Shown: in pieces, positions 1-7,978 of the stretch | Layout of the letters: the number at the start of each line of letters is the position of its first letter | How positions within the stretch are numbered: position 1 is the first letter of the stretch | Assembly (NCBI GenBank): GCA_016795255.1 | Contig: JAEUIB010000303.1 | Coordinates: forward strand, 1 to 8,097 | DNA: 8,097 nucleotides | Reading direction: 5' to 3' | DNA from: Planctomycetota bacterium | GTDB taxonomy: Bacteria; Planctomycetota; B15-G4; JADJEK01 | Translations under genes and position numbers: made by a program | The notes under the pieces: model-generated | Told to the model about the DNA's origin: nothing | Seen by the model: only the letters and a program-made list of their open reading frames with translations | Database searches by the model: none

Positions 1-978
1 GAGGCCGATCGTGCCCTCGCCGGCCTTCGTGTCGTGCAGCAGCGAGGTGGTCAGCGCGACCGCGCACGCGAGCTGGTGGCGCAAGCGATCGCTCTTCGTC
101 GTGCCGTCCGGGAACGCCGCGCGGTACAGCCGGCGCAGCCACAGGCCGCGGCCGATGACCGGGTCGATCGCGTCGGCGGCGTACTGCGCGTCGATCAGCG
201 TCCGGCCGTGCGGCGCCAGGCTGCGTGCGGCCAGCGCGTCGGCGGCGACGAGTCGCATCAGGTCGAGCGGATAGCCCTCGACCTTCACGTCGAACGGCGT
301 CGCGGTGTCACCGCCGAACGCGGGGACGCGAGCGCCGTGCGTCAGGATCTCGGTGACGAACTTGTCGACCGCGCCCATGCGTCCCTGCGTCGGCTGCGCG
401 AGCTTCACGTCGTTGCGCGTCTTCAGGTGGTCGCCGAGCCGTGCGAGCGCGGCCTCGGGATCCGGGCCGCTCTCGATGCCGAACAGGCTGATGCCGAGGA
501 CGGCCGCATCGCCGCGGAACGCGCCGGATTCACGCGCGAGCGCCGCCGCCGGGTCGGCGCTCCACAGCGTCGTGCGCGCTTCGGTGCGCGGGATCGCCGC
601 GAACGGCGGCGTGATGAACGCGAGCTTCCACAGGTCGACGTTCATGCGGACGTCGTCGGAGATCTCGACGAGGGACAGCAGCTTCTGCTCGCACCCGAGC
701 CCGGACGTCGGCACCGGCAGCAGCTTGCCGCGCGACAGACCGTCGGTCAGCGCCTTCTTCTCCGCGGGATCGGACAGCGCGCGCAGCAGGCGCTCGTTCG
801 TCAGGCTGAGGTGGACCGCGGTGCCGAGGCTGTTCGCGAGCCGCAGCACGGCCGGCAACGAGCGGCGGGTCGGCGCGGCGTCGGCGGTGTTCTTGTCGAC
901 CGACTTGCGAGCGGACCGCAGGATCGGGCCCTCGAGCTCGTAGCCGTGGAAGTAGAGGGAGAGCAGAGGCTTCGCCAT
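1..978 (-). CDS. Hypothetical protein, 3'-truncated by window edge; possible divergent GH57/deacetylase-like enzyme
   Basis: I do not recognise this gene with certainty. The minus-strand frame stays open for 326 codons from ATG 978-976 to the left edge with no stop, so the C-terminus is missing. High GC3 and a balanced amino-acid composition support it as the real gene rather than the Arg-rich antisense frames. The start is supported by a GAGGAG Shine-Dalgarno 9 nt upstream. The protein opens with a beta-strand and a His (SLYFHGYELE, residues 7-16). Next come a helix and strand (LPAVLRLANSLGTAVHLSLT, 41-60), a segment ending RGKLLPVPTSG (83-93), and a Trp/Pro-rich stretch (LWKLAFITPPFAAIPRTEA, 116-134). 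No signal peptide or membrane helix is seen. This order of elements loosely recalls the N-terminal barrel of GH57/polysaccharide-deacetylase-type proteins, but I cannot place catalytic residues, so that is only inference. It is divergent from the yyaL-eboE pair. Confidence 0.75.
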   Translation of the reverse strand, partial: MAKPLLSLYFHGYELEGPILRSARKSVDKNTADAAPTRRSLPAVLRLANSLGTAVHLSLTNERLLRALSDPAEKKALTDGLSRGKLLPVPTSGLGCEQKLLSLVEISDDVRMNVDLWKLAFITPPFAAIPRTEARTTLWSADPAAALARESGAFRGDAAVLGISLFGIESGPDPEAALARLGDHLKTRNDVKLAQPTQGRMGAVDKFVTEILTHGARVPAFGGDTATPFDVKVEGYPLDLMRLVAADALAARSLAPHGRTLIDAQYAADAIDPVIGRGLWLRRLYRAAFPDGTTKSDRLRHQLACAVALTTSLLHDTKAGEGTIGL

Positions 979-987
979 GGTGTGGAT

Positions 988-993
988 CTCCTC
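988..993 (-). promoter_or_regulatory. Ribosome binding site of the left-edge gene
   Basis: The minus strand reads GAGGAG here, 9 nt before the ATG at 978-976. This good Shine-Dalgarno match fixes the start of the unrecognised left-edge protein. Confidence 0.7.
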
Positions 994-1007
994 GGAGCGT
1001 CGGGGCT

Positions 1008-1077
1008 TTCCCGCACCCACGCGGCGTGCAGCTGCGATGCACGTGCGGGAACGTCCGACACCGCACCGGCGGTGCGG
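1008..1077. repeat. Cluster of perfect inverted repeats upstream of the left-edge gene
   Basis: TTCCCGCAC (1008-1016) pairs perfectly with GTGCGGGAA (1043-1051). Nested inside it, GTGCA (1026-1030) pairs with TGCAC (1038-1042), directly stacked on the right arm of the outer stem. A second hairpin follows, CCGCACC (1061-1067) with GGTGCGG (1071-1077) around a 3-nt loop. All lie 30-100 nt upstream of the minus-strand start codon, so they could form a structured 5' leader or operator for that gene. The role is inferred; GC-rich DNA does yield chance stems, but three perfect ones within 70 bp is notable. Confidence 0.45.
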
Positions 1078-1117
1078 ACCGAAGGACGTAGGGCGCTGGA
1101 TCGACTTCGTTGCATGG

Positions 1118-1140
1118 GTTCTCGCTTGCGGCGCGAGAAC
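1118..1140. repeat. 23-bp perfect dyad (8-bp arms, 7-bp spacer)
   Basis: GTTCTCGC (1118-1125) and GCGAGAAC (1133-1140) are perfect inverted repeats separated by 7 bp. The dyad lies in the middle of the divergent intergenic region, about 140 bp upstream of the left-edge gene and about 170 bp upstream of yyaL. That is a plausible place for a dimeric regulator serving one or both genes. I cannot assign it to a known regulator. TTTT at 1148-1151, after an 8-nt gap, is too distant and short to make it a convincing intrinsic terminator. Confidence 0.4.
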
Positions 1141-1232
1141 TCGACAGTTTTGCCGAGCCAGGGCTCGACCACAAACGAAAACTCGGCGGCCTGAATGTCG
1201 CGTTTCGGCCGCGCGGACCCGGACCGCCGTTC

Positions 1233-1261
1233 CTGCCGTCCTGGTCGGGGCGTGCTACAAG
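1233..1261 (+). promoter_or_regulatory. Candidate sigma70-type promoter for yyaL-eboE
   Basis: An extended -10-like element, TG-C-TACAAG (TG at 1253-1254, hexamer 1256-1261), lies about 50 bp before the yyaL ATG. The best -35 match at 17-bp spacing is CTGCCG (1233-1238), sharing only three bases with TTGACA. Transcription would begin near 1268 and give a leader of about 44 nt. The call rests on motif shape and position only. Confidence 0.3.
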
Positions 1262-1311
1262 CTTGCCCGGCGGCCGACCTGCTTCCCGCGCCCTCCCCGA
1301 CGAGATCGCAC

Positions 1312-3314
<2,003 letters not shown>

Positions 3315-3315
<1 letters not shown>

Positions 3316-4493
3316 TGGACGCCGCACGAGTCGGCAGCGGCCATCACCTCACCTACAGCATGAACGTGCACGCGACCGAGTCGCTCGACGCGTTGGTGCA
3401 CGCGCTGGACACGATCACGGGCCCGGTCGCGCGTGCGGTGACCCCGGAGCGCGCGATGGGGGCCGGCATGTGGCTGCCGGCGCCGCTCGCGAACGAGCTG
3501 CGTCACGATCCGCGCGCCGCGATGGAGTTGCGGCGCGCGCTCGCGCGCAACGGGTTGTTCGCTCTGACGCTGAACGCGTTCCCGTATCGCGGATTCCACG
3601 ACGCGCGCGTCAAGGAGCGCGTGTTCGCGCCGGCGTGGGACGACCGCGCGCGCGTCGAGTACACGCTCGATTGCGCTTCCGTGCTCGCCGAGTTGCTGCC
3701 GCTCGGCGTCGTCGGATCGATCTCGACGGTGCCGATCGGATTGGCGAGTGCGCTGGATCGGAACGCGCGTGACGCGGCGATTCGCAACCTGCGCGAAACC
3801 GCCGAGGCGCTGCTCCAGCTCGAGCGCATCAGCGGCCGCCGGATCGTGCTCGCGCTCGAGCCCGAGCCGTACGGCGAGCTGCAGACCGTCGAGGACGCGA
3901 TCGCGTGGATCGAGGGACTGCTGCAAGACCGCGCCGATCCCCGACGCGCCGTGCTCGGAGTCTGCCTCGACGCGTGCCACGAAGCCGTGGCGGGAGCCGA
4001 CGCGGCGACGTCGTTCGCGCGGCTGCGCGAGCGTGGCATCACGCTCGGCAAGATCCAAGTCACGGCGGCCCTCGAGGTCGAATCGCCGGGCAGCAACGCG
4101 GCGGGACTCGAGCGACTGCGCGGCTTCGTCGAGCCGCGGTACTTCCATCAGACGAGCCTCCACCGACGGGACGGCATGATCGAGTCGTACCCGGACCTCG
4201 ACGTGTTCTTCCGCGCGTGGGACGCGGGCACGGTCGCGCGCGATGCGGTGCGGGTGCGCTCGCACTTCCACGTCCCCGTGTTCGCGGCGCCGCGCGGCGG
4301 ATTGACGACGACGCGCCACGAGACCGAAGCGCTCCTCGCCGCGGTCCGGCGCTCCGGTGTGCCGACGACACTCGAAGTCGAGACCTACACGTTCGACGTC
4401 CTGCCGAGCGCCGAACGCGCGGAGATGGGAGCGACGACGCTCCCGCAATTGATCGAGCGCGAACTGCAGTGGACGGCGAACCTGGTGCGCTGA
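3315..4493 (+). CDS. eboE: EboE-like xylose isomerase-type TIM-barrel protein (metabolite traffic family)
   Basis: This 392-aa protein resembles EboE. The match covers the N-terminal HLTYSMNVH (11-19; family form HLTYCTNIHPGE), the block LFALTLNAFPYRGFHDARVK, then VFAPAWDDRARVEYTL, and LPLGVVGSISTVP. Length and order also fit EboE. It should fold as a TIM barrel of the sugar-isomerase/AP-endonuclease-2 type. Likely metal or active-site residues are E182 (LALEPEP), D219 and H222 (VCLDACHE), Q248, H278, H317/H319 (RSHFHVP) and E356 (LEVETYTF). In other bacteria eboE belongs to the eboA-F cluster beside secondary-metabolite genes (for example scytonemin), implicated in moving precursors to the periplasm; the reaction of EboE is not known. 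Here it overlaps yyaL by one base (TGATG), so translation is probably coupled. ATG 3315 is preferred to ATG 3360 because the conserved HLTY lies before the latter. No other ebo gene is visible in the window. Confidence 0.82.
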
Positions 4494-4515
4494 TCGCGAC
4501 GACTACGCGTCGCGA
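4494..4515. terminator. Hairpin at the convergent gene junction, candidate bidirectional terminator
   Basis: TCGCGACG (4494-4501) and CGTCGCGA (4508-4515) form a perfect 8-bp stem with a 6-nt loop. It begins immediately after the eboE TGA (4491-4493), and the loop contains the stop codon of the opposing glycosyltransferase (CTA at 4503-4505, TAG on the minus strand). Position and symmetry suit a shared terminator for both convergent genes. There is no T-tract on either side, so it is not a classic intrinsic terminator. Confidence 0.4.
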
Positions 4516-5633
4516 CGTCGCGCCGCGAGCACCGCGCGATAGACGGCTTCCGTGCGAGCGACGCGGACGTCCGGATGCATCAGCGACAGCACGAGCTGGC
4601 GCCCGGCGCGAGCCATCGCCGCCGCCTTCTCGGGGTCGGCCGCGAGTTCCGCGATCGCGTGGGCCATGGCGTCGGGATCGCGCGGTGGGACCAGCGATCC
4701 CGTCTCGCCGGGCCGCACGAGCTCCGGATTGCCGTCGACGGCGGTGGCGACGACCGGGCGTTCCATGGCCAGCGCTTCGCGCAGCACGCCGGTGAGGCCT
4801 TCGGAGTCGGTCGACGAACAGACGACGACGTCGGCGGCCGCATAGATGTCCTGGATGTCGCGCCGGAAGCCGAGCAGGCGCAGGCGATCCCCGAGTCCGA
4901 GCTCGGCGGCGAGTTCCTCGCACGGACCGCGCAATTTGCCCTTCCCGACGAGGATGCCGACGGTCTTCGGCACGAGCTTCGTCAGCGCGGCGATCGAACG
5001 CACGAACGTCCGAGGCGCCTTCTTGCGGTTCAGGTGGCCGACCTGGACGACGAGCAAGGTCGATGCGTCGATGCCGAGTTCGCTGCGCACGCGAGTGCGA
5101 TCGCCGGCGCTCGGACCGAATCGATCGACGTCGAACGAGCCGTAGACGACGTCGATCTTCGCGGCGTCGACGCCGAACCCCACGAGCGCGTCCTTGACCG
5201 CCTGCGCGACGGCGATGATCCGATGCACGCGCGGCGACCGATGCACGCGCCGGACCAGCGGACTCGTGAACGCGTGCGTGGTGCCGCGCTGCGACACGAG
5301 CGCTGGAAGGTCCATGCCGACCGACGCGAACCAGACGAACAGCAACGCCGTGTCGCGATGGACGTGGACGACGTCGGGTCGGAGTTCGCGCAACCGTCGT
5401 CGGAAGCGCAGCAGTTCACGGACGTTGGCCATCGCGAACGGCTGCAGCGGGATGCCGGCGGCGGCGAACGGAGCGAACGTCGCATGGGGCGGCTCCGTGG
5501 GCTCGGCGTTGAACACGACGTGGACGTCGTGGCCGGCTTCGCGTTGGGCGCGCGCGAGCCACAAGGCCTGGAAAGCCCCGCCTCGGGTGACTTCGCCGTG
5601 CGACAACACGTGCAGGATCCGGAGCGCACTCAT
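4503..5633 (-). CDS. GT4-type glycosyltransferase (GT-B fold)
   Basis: The 376-aa protein has the two Rossmann-like halves of a GT-B retaining glycosyltransferase. The N-terminal acceptor-side domain begins ILHVLSHGEVTRGGAFQ (6-22) and includes VVHVHRD (88-94). The C-terminal nucleotide-sugar domain starts near LLVVQVGHLNRKKAP (193-207) and contains YAAADVVVCSSTDSEGL. The diagnostic EX7E motif is E278...E286, followed by RPVVAT and GNPELV. It would transfer a sugar from a nucleotide donor to a glycan or lipid acceptor, probably at the cytoplasmic face of the membrane; donor and acceptor cannot be read from sequence. ATG 5633 matches the usual N-terminus just before the first beta-strand; ATG 5645 would add MVRV and has an AGGA about 12 nt upstream, so it remains possible. 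It is convergent with eboE and divergent from the membrane sulfatase-like gene, suggesting a surface-glycan role. Confidence 0.9.
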   Translation of the reverse strand: MSALRILHVLSHGEVTRGGAFQALWLARAQREAGHDVHVVFNAEPTEPPHATFAPFAAAGIPLQPFAMANVRELLRFRRRLRELRPDVVHVHRDTALLFVWFASVGMDLPALVSQRGTTHAFTSPLVRRVHRSPRVHRIIAVAQAVKDALVGFGVDAAKIDVVYGSFDVDRFGPSAGDRTRVRSELGIDASTLLVVQVGHLNRKKAPRTFVRSIAALTKLVPKTVGILVGKGKLRGPCEELAAELGLGDRLRLLGFRRDIQDIYAAADVVVCSSTDSEGLTGVLREALAMERPVVATAVDGNPELVRPGETGSLVPPRDPDAMAHAIAELAADPEKAAAMARAGRQLVLSLMHPDVRVARTEAVYRAVLAARRRDA

Positions 5634-5645
5634 GACGCGCACCAT

Positions 5646-5707
5646 ACCGACCGCGCGTCCTGCCGCTAACCTGTGCGGCTCGACTGCTGGTGGAGGTCGG
5701 ACTTGGG
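5646..5707. promoter_or_regulatory. Short divergent intergenic region between glycosyltransferase and sulfatase-like genes
   Basis: About 60-75 bp separate the two divergent starts, so any promoters must overlap or lie partly within the coding regions. TAACCT (5667-5672) fits the TAnnnT pattern of a plus-strand -10, but there is no recognisable -35 at 17-bp spacing. No convincing minus-strand promoter is seen. Confidence 0.25.
5692..5697 (+). promoter_or_regulatory. Ribosome binding site of the sulfatase-like gene
   Basis: GGAGGT lies 10 nt before ATG 5708. It decides the start: the longer in-frame GTG at 5690 would overlap this site, and ATG 5723 would lie 25 nt away. Confidence 0.6.
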
Positions 5708-7771
5708 ATGGATGCCGGCGTGATGACGCGAAGTCGATCGATCCATGTCGTCCTGCGGGTCGGGACGTGCATCGCACGGGCATTGCCGCTCGCGCTCGCG
5801 CTGCATGCGCTCGAGGCGCTGCTCTCGGTGCGCATCGACAACGCGGCGACACGAGCGCTCCCCGACGACGTGTTCACCCGGTATTGGATCGCCGTCGTGC
5901 TCGCGGCCGGAGCGACCGCGTTCGTCTGCGGGCTGTTCTGCGCGTTCGTCGATCTGGTCGCGGAGCGACTGGTCCGCGTGCTGGCGCCGGCGTTGCCGGG
6001 ACTCGCGCTCGGCGTCGAGGCCTTCCGCAAGCTCGAGGACGTCCGCGGTCCCGAGCTCGGGTGGTTCTGTGCAGCGGCGTGCGGCCTCGCCGCGGTCGTC
6101 GCGGCGTGGATGTGGTTGCGGCCACCGGCGCGCGCGCGCCTGCAGCACGACGTCACGGCGTGGTGCGTGCTGATCGGAACGCTGCTCGCGGCCGCCGGGT
6201 CCGTCGTCCTCGCGCGGGCGCCGACGGCCGGCGACGTGCGCGAATCCGCGGCGCTCGCGCCGTTGCCGAGCCCGCCGCGCGCGGAACTGCCGGTCGCGAA
6301 GAACCTCGTCGTCGTGCTGATCGACACGCTGCGCGCGGACCACCTGTCGTGCTACGGCTACGCGCGCAACACGTCGCCGCGACTCGACGCGTTCGCGTCC
6401 ACCGGCGTGCTGTTCGAGCAGTGCATGTCGCCGAAGCCGCAGACGACGCCGGCGGTCGCGTCGCTGTTCACCGGCCTGTTCCCGCGTTCGACCGGCATCG
6501 TCAAGACGATGACCAAACTGCTGCCGGAGTTCCGCACGCTGGCGGAGTGCACGAAGGACGCCGGGTTCGTCAACGTCGGCTGGTCGGCGAACGCCATGAT
6601 CACGAAGGACTTCGACTTCGCTCAGGGCTTCGAAGCGCTGACGTTCGTGCCGAACGCCAACCGCAGCGCGGAAGGCGCGGACGGCAAGCTCGTGACGGCG
6701 GCTGCGCTGCAGCGGATCCGCGAACTGCGCGCCGACGGCAAGCGTCACTTCGCCTACGTCCACATCGTCGAGCCGCATTCGCCGTACACGCCGCGGCCCG
6801 AGGACTTGAAGCCGCTGCGCAGCGATCCGCTGTACACGGCCGCGCCGGACACCGACCTGCGCCGCAACACGGTGTCCTATCTGGACGGCATCGTCGCGCA
6901 CGTCTGGCACGAGCAGGAGAAGGGCAACGGCAAGGGCTACGTCGCGCGCTACGACGCCGAGATCATGCACGCCGATCGCATCGTCGGCGAGTTCATCGAC
7001 GCCCTCGACGCGCTCGGTGCGAAGGACGACACGGCGATCGTCGTCGTCGCGGACCACGGCGAATCGATGCTCGAGCATCACGCGTGGTTCAACCACGGCA
7101 TCACGACGTACGAGGGTCAGGTGCACGTCCCGCTGATCGTCCGTGCGCCGGGCGTCGCAGCCGGGACTCGACGCGGGGACGTCGTGTCGCTGGTCGGTCT
7201 GATGCCGACGATGCTCGACCTCGTCGGCGTCGACCACTCCGGGATCCCGGTCCAGGAGCCGTCGTTCCACGCGCTGCTCGCACCCGCGACCGCGACGTCG
7301 ACCGAACGCTGGACGATGCTGTCGTCCGGCTACCACATGCAGCGCCTCGCGTTCGCGATCCGCACCGACGGCGAGAAGTTCGTCGACAACAAGACACGCC
7401 GTTCGCCGCTCGCGCTGTGCGCGACGGGAACCGTGTTGCGGCCGGGCAAGCGCTTCGAGCTCGCACTGTCGCAACTGCGCGACTACGAACTCGACGTCGA
7501 GCTGTACGACCTGCGCGCCGACGTCGGCGAGACGCGGAACCTCGCGTACGAGCGCCCGGAACGCACCGCGACGCTGCGCCAACACCTCGAGCGCTTCCGC
7601 GGGACGATCAAGCCGCCGAAGGTGTTGCCGAAGGTGCTGACCGGCGCGGAGCTGAGTCCGGAGCTCGCCGCGGACGCCGCCGGCAACGGCTACATCGGCG
7701 GGGGGAAGGGCGGCGCGTCGGGTGGCGACGCGACCGAGTCCGAGGAATCCGAGCGCGACGAGCGCGATTAG
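5708..7771 (+). CDS. Polytopic membrane protein with sulfatase/alkaline-phosphatase-superfamily domain, Thr in place of the sulfatase Cys
   Basis: The 687-aa protein starts with about 170 membrane-associated residues. Probable helices are 21-41, 59-85, 118-137 and 151-168, with a weak hydrophobic stretch at 92-103. After a Pro-rich linker comes a sulfatase-fold domain from about 199: NLVVVLIDTLRADHLSCYGY (metal ligand D206), the nucleophile segment T246-T-P-A-V-A-S-L-F-T-G, VHIVEPHSPYTP (E355, H357) and ADHGE (D449, H450). It probably faces the periplasm. True sulfatases have Cys or Ser in CxPSR for formylglycine; here the position is T246 and the Arg is Val. Thr nucleophiles occur in superfamily phosphotransferases such as EptA and LTA synthase, which also have an N-terminal membrane domain, so transfer or hydrolysis of a phosphate-linked group is plausible. 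The sequence otherwise looks more like arylsulfatases than EptA. The C-terminal 24 residues are Gly-rich then Glu/Asp/Ser/Arg-rich low complexity. Confidence 0.88.
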   Translation: MDAGVMTRSRSIHVVLRVGTCIARALPLALALHALEALLSVRIDNAATRALPDDVFTRYWIAVVLAAGATAFVCGLFCAFVDLVAERLVRVLAPALPGLALGVEAFRKLEDVRGPELGWFCAAACGLAAVVAAWMWLRPPARARLQHDVTAWCVLIGTLLAAAGSVVLARAPTAGDVRESAALAPLPSPPRAELPVAKNLVVVLIDTLRADHLSCYGYARNTSPRLDAFASTGVLFEQCMSPKPQTTPAVASLFTGLFPRSTGIVKTMTKLLPEFRTLAECTKDAGFVNVGWSANAMITKDFDFAQGFEALTFVPNANRSAEGADGKLVTAAALQRIRELRADGKRHFAYVHIVEPHSPYTPRPEDLKPLRSDPLYTAAPDTDLRRNTVSYLDGIVAHVWHEQEKGNGKGYVARYDAEIMHADRIVGEFIDALDALGAKDDTAIVVVADHGESMLEHHAWFNHGITTYEGQVHVPLIVRAPGVAAGTRRGDVVSLVGLMPTMLDLVGVDHSGIPVQEPSFHALLAPATATSTERWTMLSSGYHMQRLAFAIRTDGEKFVDNKTRRSPLALCATGTVLRPGKRFELALSQLRDYELDVELYDLRADVGETRNLAYERPERTATLRQHLERFRGTIKPPKVLPKVLTGAELSPELAADAAGNGYIGGGKGGASGGDATESEESERDERD

Positions 7772-7815
7772 CGCAAATCGACCGCCGTCGGCGGGAACCG
7801 CGGCGTGCCGAGGCA

Positions 7816-7834
7816 CCCCCCGCTGGGGCGGGGG
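7816..7834 (+). terminator. GC hairpin downstream of the sulfatase-like gene, candidate terminator
   Basis: CCCCCGC (7817-7823) pairs with GCGGGGG (7828-7834) around a 4-nt loop (TGGG), about 45 nt after the stop codon at 7769-7771. The stem is very stable and well placed to end the upstream transcript. There is no following T-tract, so it could also belong to a leader structure of the next gene. Confidence 0.35.
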
Positions 7835-7905
7835 CAGCCCTAGGAATGATGCGACCTTGCAACGGTCCGGGCCGATAACGTGGGCGAGCGCGTTCCGACC
7901 GGCGT

Positions 7906-7930
7906 GAACCGAACGGCGCCGTTCGGGTTC
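7906..7930. repeat. Imperfect palindrome upstream of the secreted-protein gene
   Basis: CCGAACGGC (7909-7917) meets GCCGTTCGG (7918-7926) as a perfect 18-bp palindrome. GAA (7906-7908) pairs with TTC (7928-7930) if G7927 is bulged. It ends 48 nt before the next start codon, so it could be an operator or a hairpin in the 5' leader. As RNA it would form a stem with a GGCGCC loop. GTTCGG is also directly repeated at 7921-7932. Confidence 0.4.
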
Positions 7931-7965
7931 GGTGCGGGCGCGTGTTCCATTCGTCTCAACTTCAT

Positions 7966-7971
7966 GGAGGT
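7966..7971 (+). promoter_or_regulatory. Ribosome binding site of the secreted-protein gene
   Basis: GGAGGT lies 7 nt before ATG 7979. The in-frame ATG at 7964 overlaps this site, so 7979 is the likely start. Confidence 0.75.
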
Positions 7972-7978
7972 CATCGCG

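Noticed and set aside
34..1194. Long plus-strand open frame antisense to the left-edge gene
   Set aside because: Its product is extremely Arg-rich and lacks family signatures. The minus-strand frame has a good ribosome site and balanced composition.
1195..1311. Upstream in-frame ATG 1195 as the yyaL start
   Set aside because: It would add 39 Arg/Pro-rich residues with no family similarity; the conserved N-terminus begins at ATG 1312.
5690..5707. GTG 5690 as the start of the sulfatase-like gene
   Set aside because: It overlaps the GGAGGT that serves ATG 5708, which has proper spacing.
5634..5852. Longer N-terminus for the glycosyltransferase (start at 5852)
   Set aside because: The extra 73 residues are Arg/Pro-rich, overlap the divergent gene and lie outside the GT-B fold.
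5666..7816. Long minus-strand open frame antisense to the sulfatase-like gene
   Set aside because: Arg-rich shadow frame without recognisable domains.
5194..7878. Plus-strand open frame of nearly 900 codons spanning the glycosyltransferase and the sulfatase-like gene
   Set aside because: It crosses two supported genes in other frames and encodes an Arg/Ala-rich sequence with no motif.
7816..7930. Riboswitch (for example a c-di-GMP type) in the last intergenic region
   Set aside because: Two hairpins are present but I could not match the conserved core of any riboswitch class I know.
7964..7978. ATG 7964 as the start of the secreted protein
   Set aside because: It overlaps the ribosome site for ATG 7979 and has no site of its own.
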